Source: Psychrobacter celer
GTDB taxonomy: Bacteria > Pseudomonadota > Gammaproteobacteria > Pseudomonadales > Moraxellaceae
DNA: 64,000 nucleotides
NCBI RefSeq assembly: GCF_016107555.1
Contig: NZ_JABASU010000006.1
Coordinates: 1 to 64,000 of the forward strand
Reading direction: 5' to 3'
Part shown: positions 1 through 8,260 of the stretch, piece by piece
How positions within the stretch are numbered: the first letter of the stretch is position 1
How the letters are laid out: the number at the start of each line of letters is the position of its first letter
Notes under the pieces: model-generated
What the model saw: the letters and a program-made list of their open reading frames with translations, nothing else
What the model was told of the DNA's origin: nothing
The model's database searches: none
Made by a program: the position numbers and the translations under genes

Positions 1-580
1 TACCCGTCTGTCATTATGGACGCGCTTATCGGCATAAAAACTATCAAGACTTAGCGGCTTTTAGCTACTGTGCGGCTAAGCAAGAGAGGTACTATGGCTT
101 TGAGGGACATTTGCTTGTTAATTTATCTGGCATGATTAAAGGCTTTACCGTTGCCCCTGCCAATGTTGATGAAAGAGCGGTTGCGCCTGATATTACTGAC
201 CATATCCATGGTTTGCTCGGCGCTGATAAAGGGTATATCAGCCCTAGTCTGACATCGTACTACGACGCTCAAGGAGTGGATTTACAAACGCCACTCAGAG
301 CCAACATGAAAGAGGATAGACCCAAACCTGTGGTAAGACGGCTAATGAAAGCCCGCCGTATCGTTGAAACAGTCATTGGTCAGCTATCAGAACGATTTAA
401 TATACAAAGAGTGCGAGCAAGAGATTTATGGCATTTGTCTCATCGATTGATTCGTAAAATTCTGTCGCATAATCTGTGCTTTGTACTCAACAAAAAACTT
501 GGTAATCCGCCTCTTCAGTTTGATTTGCTTATTTCAAGTTGAGAGTGGGGTCAATTAAGTAAATCCAAACCGTGTGTCAT
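1..580 (+). mobile_element. IS982-type insertion sequence, right part
   Basis: This is the element carrying the transposase ending at 542. Its left end lies outside the window. The right terminal repeat should fall within about 40 bp after the stop codon, but without the left end it cannot be recognised, so the boundary given is approximate. Confidence 0.5.
3..542 (+). CDS. IS982-family transposase, 3' part (partial)
   Basis: The frame is open from the first bases of the window, so the N-terminus and first catalytic Asp lie outside. The visible 179 residues resemble the C-terminal half of IS982-type DDE transposases: a YYGFEGHLLV stretch, an Asp in GADKGYIS, and the final Glu region RRIVETVIGQLSERF followed by a basic helix that resolves to HNLCFVLN. 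These would be the second Asp and the Glu of the DDE triad that cuts and joins DNA ends during transposition. The TTG at 111 is internal to this frame, not a real start. No stop or frameshift is seen in the visible part, so the copy may be intact. The family call rests on motif memory, not on a search. Confidence 0.8.
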   Translation, partial: PVCHYGRAYRHKNYQDLAAFSYCAAKQERYYGFEGHLLVNLSGMIKGFTVAPANVDERAVAPDITDHIHGLLGADKGYISPSLTSYYDAQGVDLQTPLRANMKEDRPKPVVRRLMKARRIVETVIGQLSERFNIQRVRARDLWHLSHRLIRKILSHNLCFVLNKKLGNPPLQFDLLISS

Positions 581-583
581 TCT

Positions 584-745
584 AGGGCGTGTCCTCAATT
601 CAATCGATAGCCATCTAAATGGGCTAAAAATGGCCAAACGGTGTCAAATAGCTGACTAATATCTCGATATTATCTGCGCTATTTTCCTTGTTTGACGGCA
701 ATTTATCTCATTTTTATCACCATTTTTAAAATGAGGACACGCCCT
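584..745. mobile_element. MITE, family A copy 1 (162 bp)
   Basis: The element has perfect 14-bp terminal inverted repeats, AGGGCGTGTCCTCA at the left and its complement at 732-745. It has no coding capacity. A closely related 172-bp copy lies at 7906-8077 and a partial one at 58043. The flanks read CTAG at the left and CTAA at the right, consistent with duplication of a TA or YTAR target as made by IS630-type or IS5-type transposases. It fills most of the 470-bp gap between the IS982 fragment and the next gene. Confidence 0.8.
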
Positions 746-1022
746 AAAACCGCGCCTTTACTGTCAGTGGTTTTTATAAAGTGGTGAGTGTGCTTTGCAA
801 ATTGTGACAGCAAACCGGCAAAAATTTGCTAGGCTATTTTAGGTTAGAGTATATCTTTGTCTCACATACAGCGATAAGCTTTAGGTAACGCAGCGATGGC
901 TGATATTTGCTGTCGCTTTGATGCGAGCAGGCATCTCACCATGTTTGGCTGTCTTTTATAAGTGATTGACTGATATACGCCTTAAATAAAACATTGACAC
1001 ACATAGAGCGGCTAGAGTGACC

Positions 1023-2405
1023 ATGAGCATACGTTTAAGATACGCACTGATGAGTGATACCAGCTGGCAGCAGATGGCAGAGTGGCAAACGCCAGACACG
1101 CCGTTTATGTCATTTGCTTTTTGGCAAGCGCTGGCAGCCACGGGCGCCATCGGTGAGCAGGCAGGCTGGCTGCCGATATATGTCTTGATCCATCAGGTCG
1201 ATGAGGGTACAACACCGCCAAGCGCCGCTGACATCAAAAACAGCAAGGCACACTCTGACGGTGACAATAAGGCATTAGCGGCAAGCGACAAGGTATCCGT
1301 CACGCGTCCTATAGCGCTGCTGCCAGTCTTTATTAAGGGTCATCACCGCGGTGAGTTTGTGTTTGATCATGCTTGGGCAGAGGCCTACGCGCGCTATGGT
1401 GTCGACTACTATCCGCGGCTGGTCAGTAGCGTACCTTATACGCCGATTACCGGTCAGCGGTTTTGGCTGGCTGATGGCGAGCGCCTGTGTGCCGATATCA
1501 TAAAGACCGCCCTAGCAGGTGTAGATGATATTGCTCAGCAAGTGGGGGCATCAAGCTGGCATGGACTGTTTGTCACGCCTGAGTTGGCCGATATTGCAGC
1601 AGCCGCCATGCCGACAGATAGCGAGGTCATGAGTGCACTGACGGCGCAAGAGCAGGGCGGCGCAGCGGTGGCCATCGACATACCGATACTGGAGCGTCAG
1701 GGCTGTCAGTTTTTGTGGCAAAACCAAGACTTATTAAAAAACGCGCAGCCATTTGCAGATTTTGAGGCATTTTTGGCAACATTAAGAGCCAAAAAGCGCA
1801 AGACCATCCGCGCTGAGCGCCGCAAGGTCACCGAGCAAGGCATCCGTTGTCAGCGTAAATGCGGGAATGCGATTTGTGAGGAGGACTGGCACGCTTTTTA
1901 TCATTGCTATGTGATGACCTATGCGGTGCGCGGCCAGCAGCCTTATTTAACGTTAGATTTTTTTATGGCGTTGGCCGCGAGTATGCCTGAGCACCTGATG
2001 CTGGCTCAAGCGCGTGATGCGCATGGTGACATCATTGCCAGTAGTTTATTTTTGTATGATAAGCCCGATAGCAAAGACGCGACTTTATACGGTCGCTATT
2101 GGGGCGCGCTGGCGGACTATGATAGCTTGCATTTTGAGCTGTGCTATTATCAAGGCATCGAGTTTGCTATCGAGCAGGGTTTGAGCTATTTTGATCCAGG
2201 GACGCAAGGCGAGCATAAGCTGGTTCGCGGTTTTATACCGACGACGACCCATTCGTTGCACCGCGTTTATGATGGGCGGTTTGTGCCAGCCATTGCGGAC
2301 TTTTGCCGTAGAGACAGAGAGCATATGGCCGAGTATCGCCGGCAAGCATTTGACGCCTTACCGTTTAATGCTGATAATATGCCCGCCGCTGATGCCAGTC
2401 GCTAG
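1023..2405 (+). CDS. COG3146-type GNAT/FemAB-like N-acyltransferase
   Basis: This 460-residue protein belongs to the COG3146 (DUF482) group, annotated as peptidoglycan biosynthesis/recognition proteins with a GNAT or FemAB-like fold. Visible marks are the basic KKRKTIRAERRK stretch near residues 255-266, the LHFELCYYQGIEFAIEQGL helix near 370, and FDPGTQGEHKLVRGF followed by a C-terminal DFCRRDREHM. Such proteins probably transfer an acyl or aminoacyl group, but the substrate is unknown. A GTG lies 6 bases upstream at 1017; the ATG at 1023 was chosen because a GAG sits at suitable spacing before it. The segment around residues 70-95 (NSKAHSDGDNKALAASDK) looks like a low-complexity insertion. 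The gene is followed by ubiC on the same strand. Confidence 0.75.
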   Translation: MSIRLRYALMSDTSWQQMAEWQTPDTPFMSFAFWQALAATGAIGEQAGWLPIYVLIHQVDEGTTPPSAADIKNSKAHSDGDNKALAASDKVSVTRPIALLPVFIKGHHRGEFVFDHAWAEAYARYGVDYYPRLVSSVPYTPITGQRFWLADGERLCADIIKTALAGVDDIAQQVGASSWHGLFVTPELADIAAAAMPTDSEVMSALTAQEQGGAAVAIDIPILERQGCQFLWQNQDLLKNAQPFADFEAFLATLRAKKRKTIRAERRKVTEQGIRCQRKCGNAICEEDWHAFYHCYVMTYAVRGQQPYLTLDFFMALAASMPEHLMLAQARDAHGDIIASSLFLYDKPDSKDATLYGRYWGALADYDSLHFELCYYQGIEFAIEQGLSYFDPGTQGEHKLVRGFIPTTTHSLHRVYDGRFVPAIADFCRRDREHMAEYRRQAFDALPFNADNMPAADASR

Positions 2406-2462
2406 CGCTGCTCTCATCTATTTTTTTATCCGTCTTTTATCCGTCATCATTAGCCGCTTATT

Positions 2463-3008
2463 ATGCCTAGTAACCACCTGTTTTGCCCTGTACCGCCACC
2501 CGCCGAGCTACACGCTTGGCTCAATGTCGAAGGCTCTTTGACTGCTGTACTAGAGGTAAAAGCTCGGCAGCCCTTGCGCGTTGAGCGCAGTTTTGAGGGC
2601 TATCGCGCGCTGACACTGGCACAAAAGCGCCAGCTGGGTATACGAGGCGCGCGGCTAAATCGGCCGATGCTGGCGTGGGTACGCGAGGTGTACCTATATG
2701 GCAATGATGAGCAGCCGTGGGTCGAGGCACAGAGCATCTTTCCGTTGCCCAGTCTCAAAGGCCGCGCCCGCCGTTTGCAGCAGCTCAAGAGTACGCCCAT
2801 CGGTTATGTGTTATTTAAGCGCAGTCGCACGTTGCCCAATCAGCGTTTTATCTCGCATACGGCCAAAGGCTGGCAACGGCAAACGCGTTATGACTGGTAT
2901 GGGCGGACGCTGCTGATCAGTGAGACGTTTTTGCCCGCGTTCAGCCAAAATAGACAATCACAGATAGGCTGCAACAGAGAACAGAAAAATTTATATCCAA
3001 GCACATAA
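2463..3008 (+). CDS. ubiC: Chorismate lyase (chorismate-pyruvate lyase)
   Basis: UbiC removes pyruvate from chorismate to give 4-hydroxybenzoate, the first committed step of ubiquinone synthesis in the cytoplasm. The 181-residue protein shows the family order: WLNVEGSLTAVLE near the start, WVREVYLYG with the substrate-binding Arg, a PIGYVLF strand, and ISETFLPAF with the catalytic Glu close to the end. It is slightly longer than the roughly 165-residue enterobacterial enzyme because of a C-terminal tail rich in Gln, Asn and Arg. No clear ribosome binding site precedes the ATG. The ubiA gene that often accompanies it is not downstream here; glyA follows after 284 bp. Confidence 0.85.
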   Translation: MPSNHLFCPVPPPAELHAWLNVEGSLTAVLEVKARQPLRVERSFEGYRALTLAQKRQLGIRGARLNRPMLAWVREVYLYGNDEQPWVEAQSIFPLPSLKGRARRLQQLKSTPIGYVLFKRSRTLPNQRFISHTAKGWQRQTRYDWYGRTLLISETFLPAFSQNRQSQIGCNREQKNLYPST

Positions 3009-3292
3009 ATATATCGTGATAAATACTTTATTTTATTGGCTATTTATTTGCAGTATAAGGCCATTTAATTTGTTCAGCTTAGTGTGAGGTTTTTTTGCCC
3101 TCACCATACAAATTTTCATGTTACACTTAAACTTTAGCGATGATATCGACGCCTGCGTGTCGATTTGATTGTCGATATAGACACGTCAATGACAGGCCAA
3201 TTGCCTGTGCTTGCCTGTTTTACCTCATTTTGCTACTCGCTTCTTTTCGATAAACACTACCATTAACGATAGCCACTACCTAGGACATTATT

Positions 3293-4549
3293 ATGTTTAA
3301 AGATATTTCTATCAAAGAGTTTGATCCAGTACTTGCAGAAGCCATGGCCGCCGAAAGCGTGCGTCAAGAAAACCATATCGAGCTTATTGCCTCAGAAAAC
3401 TACTGCTCACAAGCGGTTATGGAAGCACAAGGCACCGACCTAACCAACAAATACGCGGAAGGCTATCCAGGCAAGCGTTACTACGGCGGCTGTGAGCACG
3501 TCGATGTGATCGAGCAATTGGCCATCGACCGCGCAAAAGAGCTGTTTGGTGCAGAATACGTCAACGTCCAGCCGCACTCTGGTAGTCAAGCAAACTCTGC
3601 CGTATTTTTAGCGTTGCTAGAGGCCAATGACACCGTACTTGGCATGAGCCTAGACGCTGGTGGTCACTTGACTCACGGCGCGCACATCAACTTCTCAGGC
3701 CTGAACTACAACGCCGTACAGTATGGCCTCGTCGAAGGCACTGGCCTGATCGACTATGACCAAGTTGATGCTCTGGCTCGTGAGCACAAGCCAAAGATGA
3801 TCATCGCAGGTTTTTCCGCGTATTCACAAGTCGTTGATTGGCAGCGTTTCCGTGATATCGCCGACGAAGTGGGCGCGTACTTGCTTGTCGATATGGCACA
3901 CGTGGCGGGTCTGGTTGCAGGCGGCGTTTACCCAAGCCCAGTGCCCTTTGCCGATGTGGTCACCACCACCACGCACAAGACCCTACGTGGCCCGCGCTCA
4001 GGTATGATCTTGGCGCGTGATGAGACGCTGGCGAAAAAGCTAAACTCTGCTGTCTTCCCAGGCAACCAAGGTGGCCCGCTCATGCACGTCATCGCGGCAA
4101 AAGCGGTTTGCTTTAAAGAAGCGCTAGAAGACAACTTTAAAACCTATCAGCAGCAAGTGGTCAAAAACGCCCAAGCGATGGCAAAAGTCATCCAAGAGCG
4201 TGGTTATGAAATCATCTCTGGCGGTACTGAAAACCACTTGATGCTCATCAGCCTCGTCAAGCAAGAAATGACGGGTAAAGAAGCAGACAAATGGCTTGGT
4301 GATGCCCACATTACTGTGAACAAAAACGCCGTACCAAACGATCCAAAATCGCCATTTGTTACCTCTGGTATCCGTATCGGTACGCCAGCGATTACCACGC
4401 GCGGCTTTAACGAAGCACAAGCAGGCGAGTTGGCAGGCTGGATCTGTGACGTACTAGACAGCCGCGGTGACGAAAAAGTCGCTGCTGAAGTACGCGGCAA
4501 AGTAGAAGCTATCTGTAAAGAGTTACCAGTTTACGAAAAAAACCAGTAA
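3293..4549 (+). CDS. glyA: Serine hydroxymethyltransferase
   Basis: GlyA is a cytoplasmic PLP enzyme that interconverts serine and glycine while charging tetrahydrofolate with a one-carbon unit, which feeds purine, thymidylate and methionine synthesis. The 418-residue length is standard. The PLP lysine is in [14 protein letters not shown] near residue 229, preceded by [12 protein letters not shown]. Other family blocks are IELIASENY at the N-terminus, the Tyr-rich [14 protein letters not shown], and [17 protein letters not shown]. An AGGA lies before the ATG at 3293. A bidirectional terminator follows at 4588-4618. No glycine riboswitch-like structure was recognised in the 284-bp leader. Confidence 0.97.
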   Translation: MFKDISIKEFDPVLAEAMAAESVRQENHIELIASENYCSQAVMEAQGTDLTNKYAEGYPGKRYYGGCEHVDVIEQLAIDRAKELFGAEYVNVQPHSGSQANSAVFLALLEANDTVLGMSLDAGGHLTHGAHINFSGLNYNAVQYGLVEGTGLIDYDQVDALAREHKPKMIIAGFSAYSQVVDWQRFRDIADEVGAYLLVDMAHVAGLVAGGVYPSPVPFADVVTTTTHKTLRGPRSGMILARDETLAKKLNSAVFPGNQGGPLMHVIAAKAVCFKEALEDNFKTYQQQVVKNAQAMAKVIQERGYEIISGGTENHLMLISLVKQEMTGKEADKWLGDAHITVNKNAVPNDPKSPFVTSGIRIGTPAITTRGFNEAQAGELAGWICDVLDSRGDEKVAAEVRGKVEAICKELPVYEKNQ

Positions 4550-4587
4550 TTTTCGATTGCTTGATTTTTACAGTTAGGTTGAAAAAA

Positions 4588-4618
4588 ACCGCTTAGCTTA
4601 ATGGCTAGGCGGTTTTTT
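4588..4618. terminator. Rho-independent terminator between glyA and the ZIP gene
   Basis: The hairpin AACCGC-TAGC with a short loop and its complement GCTAGGCGGTT is followed by TTTTTT, and preceded by a run of A. It can therefore stop transcripts from both the glyA side and the convergent ZIP gene. Confidence 0.85.
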
Positions 4619-4688
4619 ATTGCGCGGGCGTTTAGATTTATAACAATTTTAATTTGAACTGACTATACAAAGTTACCTGACACACCTT

Positions 4689-5387
4689 TTAGCCACCAAG
4701 CTGGTTTAAAGCCAATGCTAAGATGAGGCCAATGGTGGTGCTAATACCCGCCCAATGGTTGCTGCGTTTGAAGGCGGTCGGGAAGACCTCGGTGGCCAAA
4801 GAGGCAATGACTGCCCCTGCAGCAAAGCAATTGATCGCACTAATAACGGCGTCATCGACATTTTTTAGTAGTATCTTGCCCAAGATAGCCGCCAGTGATA
4901 ATAAAGCTGCGGCCCCAACCCAAAGCATCAGCACTTTTTTGTTGCTGGCACCGTTGCGGCGCATTTCTTTGGCACCGCCTGCTGCTTCTGGCAGGTTCGA
5001 TAACAAAATAGAGCCGGCCAGAGCCGCCACTTGCATGACGTTGCCGCTGATTAATGCCACACCCAGCGCTAAGTTTTCTGGGATGCCATCGAGAGTGATG
5101 GCCGCCAGCAGCCCCGAGCCGCCATCGGCATTGAGCTTTTCATCGAGTAGATAATCGACACTCGCAAATACCACTGCGCCCAACAGGGCAAAAGCTGCGG
5201 TAATCCAAACCCCGCTGTCAGTCACCGCCGGCTGCACCAGCTCGATGACCACTGATATCATCAGCGCGCCGCCAGCGACCGCCAATAAGTTCCCCTCAAG
5301 CCAGCTTGGCAAGCGGCCATAAAGCCCCCATAGTGCTCCGATAATCAGAGCACCGGATACCACAACAATCACTGCAAATATCAACAT
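4689..5387 (-). CDS. Divergent ZIP-family membrane transporter
   Basis: This 232-residue inner-membrane protein has about eight hydrophobic segments and the ZIP fold. TM4 carries LDGIPENLALG and TM5 carries SNLPEAAGG, where classical ZIP metal transporters have His-rich HNxPEG and HExPHE. It therefore belongs to a His-poor subgroup whose substrate is less certain. A metal ion such as zinc is the family expectation only. A longer frame starts at 5429, but the ATG at 5387 (MLIFAVIVVV) is preceded by GAGG at proper spacing, so it was chosen. The gene converges on glyA and shares its terminator. No Zur-like operator was recognised upstream. Confidence 0.75.
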   Translation of the reverse strand: MLIFAVIVVVSGALIIGALWGLYGRLPSWLEGNLLAVAGGALMISVVIELVQPAVTDSGVWITAAFALLGAVVFASVDYLLDEKLNADGGSGLLAAITLDGIPENLALGVALISGNVMQVAALAGSILLSNLPEAAGGAKEMRRNGASNKKVLMLWVGAAALLSLAAILGKILLKNVDDAVISAINCFAAGAVIASLATEVFPTAFKRSNHWAGISTTIGLILALALNQLGG

Positions 5388-5528
5388 AGTATGCCTCATT
5401 ATTTTTATAAGGTATTGATAACGGCTCATGGGTTTTGTGTCATTAGAAGTTGCGTAACGATAGGGTTAGGTACTGTTAGCGCTCTGCTTTTTTTATATTA
5501 AACGCCTAAAAAAGCCCCAAACGCCCAA

Positions 5529-5561
5529 AAAAGCCCCGATTATAAAAATAATCGAGGCTTA
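5529..5561 (-). terminator. Terminator downstream of gltS
   Basis: Read on the minus strand, the hairpin AAGCCTCGATTAT with its near-complement ATAATCGGGGCTT runs into TTTTTT. It sits about 40 bp beyond the gltS stop codon. Confidence 0.75.
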
Positions 5562-5597
5562 TGAAGCGCAGTTCAGGTTAACTTTTGATTAAATAGC

Positions 5598-6872
5598 TTA
5601 CATAAACGGCAGTTTGATAAATATCTGTAATATCGTGGCGTTGACGATATCGACAAAAAACGCGCCAACCATCGGCACAATCAAAAACGCTTTTGGCGAA
5701 GGCAAGTAACGATCAGTGACCGCCTGCATGTTGGCAATCGCCGTCGGCGTCGCACCCATACCAAACCCACAGTGCCCTGCTGATAACACCGCCGCGTCAT
5801 AGTCTTTGCCCATGACCTTAAAGGTAATCAGGTAAACATAGATGATCATAATAGCGGTCTGCACCAATAGGATGATCAGCACAGGGCCTGCCAGATCAGT
5901 CAGCTGCCATAGCTTGAGAGACAGTAGCGCCATGGCCAAAAACAAGCTCAAAGAGGCGTTACCAAACACATCGATTGAGCGATCAAACATATCGAAGTTA
6001 AATAAAGTGGTGAGTACATTACGAATGATAACACCGCCTGCCAGCGCCCAAACGAAGGTAGGTAGCTCAAACCAAGTGTCGGCGGCCAGCAGCGTCATCA
6101 CATCGGCAAACGCCAAAGCGGCGGCAAATAGCGCCAACGTCTCAATGGTCGAGGAGGCGGTGATAAAACGCATACTGTCAGGTCTTTCAAAGATTTCTTT
6201 GTTGCTATGGGCAGAGTCTTCATCATGTTTGGTGCTATATAGCGATTGCGCCCCAGCGACTTTTTCGATATCACTAGGGTTGGGGTTGGCAGGGGTTGGC
6301 TTGAGACCGAGGCGTCGAATCAGGCGGCGCGCCACAGGGCCACCGATGATACCGCCTGCGACCAGACCATAAGTGGCCACTGCGATACCAAGTGTGGTCG
6401 CACCCACCACGCCATAGTCTTCTTCTAAAGTAATACCCCAAGCGCCTGCGGTGCCATGTCCGCCCGTCAGAGCAATGGAACCTGTCACCAGCCCAAGCAG
6501 AGGATCGAGTCCTAACACGCTGGCCATAGCGACGCCCACGATGTCTTGTAGCACGATAAACACCGACACCACGATCGTAAAAATCAGCAGCGGCGTGCCA
6601 CCAGCTTTTAGGCGACTAAAATCAGCACTGAGACCGATGGAGGCAAAAAACATCAGCATGGTCGCAGTTTGGAGCCCCTGATGAAAGTTGAAGGTATAGC
6701 CCCACACCGTATTGAGAATATAGACCACGATTGCCGCGACCAAGCCGCCAGCCACTGGTTCTGGAATATTAAAATCTTCTAAGAATTTAATCCTTTTGAC
6801 CAAAAAGCGCCCCATTAGCAGCACTAAAGTGGCCAGTATCAGCGTGTAATAGCCGTTTAAGGTAATTTCCAT
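5598..6872 (-). CDS. gltS: Sodium/glutamate symporter
   Basis: GltS imports glutamate driven by the sodium gradient across the inner membrane. The 424-residue protein has ten or more hydrophobic segments. It shows family landmarks LEDFNIPEPVAGGL near residue 30, MLMFFASIGLSADF near 72, ALTGGHGTAGAWG near 134 and SAGHCGFGMGATPTAIANMQ near 367, each a pore-loop type motif in this ESS family. It is slightly longer than the E. coli protein because of a hydrophilic insert around residues 190-235 (NPNPSDIEKV through STKHDEDS). AAAGGA precedes the ATG at a good distance. It stands with two amino-acid ABC importers in the same window, which points to strong amino-acid scavenging. Confidence 0.93.
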   Translation of the reverse strand: MEITLNGYYTLILATLVLLMGRFLVKRIKFLEDFNIPEPVAGGLVAAIVVYILNTVWGYTFNFHQGLQTATMLMFFASIGLSADFSRLKAGGTPLLIFTIVVSVFIVLQDIVGVAMASVLGLDPLLGLVTGSIALTGGHGTAGAWGITLEEDYGVVGATTLGIAVATYGLVAGGIIGGPVARRLIRRLGLKPTPANPNPSDIEKVAGAQSLYSTKHDEDSAHSNKEIFERPDSMRFITASSTIETLALFAAALAFADVMTLLAADTWFELPTFVWALAGGVIIRNVLTTLFNFDMFDRSIDVFGNASLSLFLAMALLSLKLWQLTDLAGPVLIILLVQTAIMIIYVYLITFKVMGKDYDAAVLSAGHCGFGMGATPTAIANMQAVTDRYLPSPKAFLIVPMVGAFFVDIVNATILQIFIKLPFM

Positions 6873-6960
6873 ACGTTAATCCTTTCTATAAAAATAAATT
6901 AACCTGAATTCGGGATAAATGTGGCTTTATCTCGAATTCAGGTTTGGTGATGATTTTTGG

Positions 6961-7302
6961 TTAAGCGGAGTCTGTCGGCGGTGTTATGACCCACAGTTGC
7001 GGCTTGCCAAACTCTTTATAGGCGTCCTCAATGATGCGTTGAAACATGGTAAAGTCTTTAGTCGTTATGTTGGTTACCATCGTCAAGTCCAGCACAAGCT
7101 TGGTCACATCGCTGTCGGTCAAGCAGTCCCAAGCGCTGTCCCAGTTGTGCGAAAAATAACTGGGAAAGTGGCACACTGCTGCCAGACTGCTTAGCAACGT
7201 GTGCTTGTTGAGTACGTCAGCGATAGGGATGACAGTTGCCTGCTGTAGCGCGTTATCGTGCTCGGCGCTGTCAGGATTGACATAATAAATGGCTTGGCTC
7301 AT
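6961..7302 (-). CDS. Barstar-family RNase inhibitor
   Basis: This 113-residue cytoplasmic protein has the barstar core FPSYFSHNWDSAWDCLTD near residues 48-65, with the acidic and aromatic residues that plug the active site of barnase-type RNases. It should neutralise the RNase encoded directly upstream. The two genes are almost contiguous, with one base between the RNase stop and this start, so they are surely co-transcribed and probably translationally coupled. TGGAAG lies before the start. The C-terminal strand (KPQLWVITP) also fits the family. The inhibitor comes after its toxin, an order shared with other RNase-barstar pairs. Confidence 0.88.
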   Translation of the reverse strand: MSQAIYYVNPDSAEHDNALQQATVIPIADVLNKHTLLSSLAAVCHFPSYFSHNWDSAWDCLTDSDVTKLVLDLTMVTNITTKDFTMFQRIIEDAYKEFGKPQLWVITPPTDSA

Positions 7303-7303
7303 G

Positions 7304-7804
7304 TTATTTTGCTTCCAGTTTATGAAAGCTATCGTAGTGGTCCACGGTCAGATAGTAGATGGTGGGCGGATGACCGCCTGTGACGATACGCCTAGCACCG
7401 CGGTGCGATACGCCGGGTGTGGGCACAGTGTACTCACGGTAATAGCCTTGTGTCTGTATCGGTAGCCTGCCTTCACGGTTATAAAAAGTCGAGCCGTCTT
7501 TATGCGGATAAGGAAACGGCCCGCCTTGTCGAATCAGCGCGATGGTATGATCTATTTGCGCGTCACCGGTGATAGGGCTGGCGCTGTTAGCTGGCCGCGA
7601 TAGGGCAGCCGAGTCGATACTCGGATCAGGCTTGGCACTATCGCGATACTCGGCGACCGCAGCACCTTCAGTGTGATCGACCAATGCCCCAGTATTTATA
7701 TCAGCATTTATATCAGCGAAAAAATAAATCGCCGCGACAATCAGAGCCAACACACCAAATAACGTGGCACGTGGGCTGTTATTGTTTTGCTTGCCGCTTT
7801 GCAT
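7304..7804 (-). CDS. Barnase/RNase N1-T1-type ribonuclease, exported
   Basis: The 166-residue protein begins with a basic stretch and a single hydrophobic segment (ATLFGVLALIVAAIYFF), either an uncleaved anchor or a signal peptide. An acidic linker follows, then a C-terminal microbial RNase domain. Family features are IRQGGPFPYPHKDGSTFYNRE, YYREYTVPTPG with the catalytic Glu, RRIVTGG with the catalytic Arg, and DHYDSF with the catalytic His, so the domain looks active. It would cleave single-stranded RNA after guanosine. Export plus the adjacent barstar suggests either nutrient RNA digestion or antagonism of neighbours. AAGGAC stands before the ATG. No secretion-system tag, PAAR or Rhs element is nearby. 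Confidence 0.85.
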   Translation of the reverse strand: MQSGKQNNNSPRATLFGVLALIVAAIYFFADINADINTGALVDHTEGAAVAEYRDSAKPDPSIDSAALSRPANSASPITGDAQIDHTIALIRQGGPFPYPHKDGSTFYNREGRLPIQTQGYYREYTVPTPGVSHRGARRIVTGGHPPTIYYLTVDHYDSFHKLEAK

Positions 7805-7905
7805 AAGGGCATCGTCCTTTAGGTGGGTTTATATCGTAAGCTCGGCTCAAAATCAACACCTTGCTCATGGCGGATATCAAGGTAATAACGCGGTAAGAGT
7901 ATGCT

Positions 7906-8077
7906 AGGGCGCGTCCTCAACTCAATCGATAGCCATCTAATTGGGCTAAAAATGGTTAAATCTGGTCAAACGGTGTCAAATAGCTGACTAATATTTCAAT
8001 ATTATCTGCGCTATTTTCCTTGTTTGACGGCGACTTATCTCATTTTTGTCGCCATTTTTAAAATGAGGACACGCCCT
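7906..8077. mobile_element. MITE, family A copy 2 (172 bp)
   Basis: This is a near-identical relative of the element at 584-745, with one mismatch in the terminal repeats (AGGGCGCGTCCTCA at the left) and a 10-bp insertion internally (TTAAATCTGG). It is flanked by CTAG on both sides. It occupies the spacer between the RNase gene and proA and holds no open frame of note. The rest of that 455-bp spacer holds only the proA terminator. Confidence 0.82.
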
Positions 8078-8144
8078 AGATAGATAAAAGTTATTTTTTA
8101 TTTGCTACCCCTGGCTGCTGAAAACCACACAGCAGCAATTTAAT

Positions 8145-8175
8145 AAAAAACGCCAGCAACTTAGCTGACGTTTTT
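8145..8175 (-). terminator. Terminator downstream of proA
   Basis: Read on the minus strand, AACGTCAGC, a short loop and GCTGGCGTT are followed by TTTTTTA. It lies about 85 bp past the proA stop. Confidence 0.75.
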
Positions 8176-8260
8176 GGTGGATTATACGTGAAGTTAGGCG
8201 ATGGATGATAGGTTTGCGTCCAATTCGCCTTTGATAAGTGGTCGATAAATATGTGATAAG

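Noticed and set aside
3009..3292. Possible glycine riboswitch or attenuator upstream of glyA
   Set aside because: Only a short GTGAGG/CCTCAC hairpin with a T-rich loop was seen; no conserved riboswitch core or tandem aptamer could be recognised.
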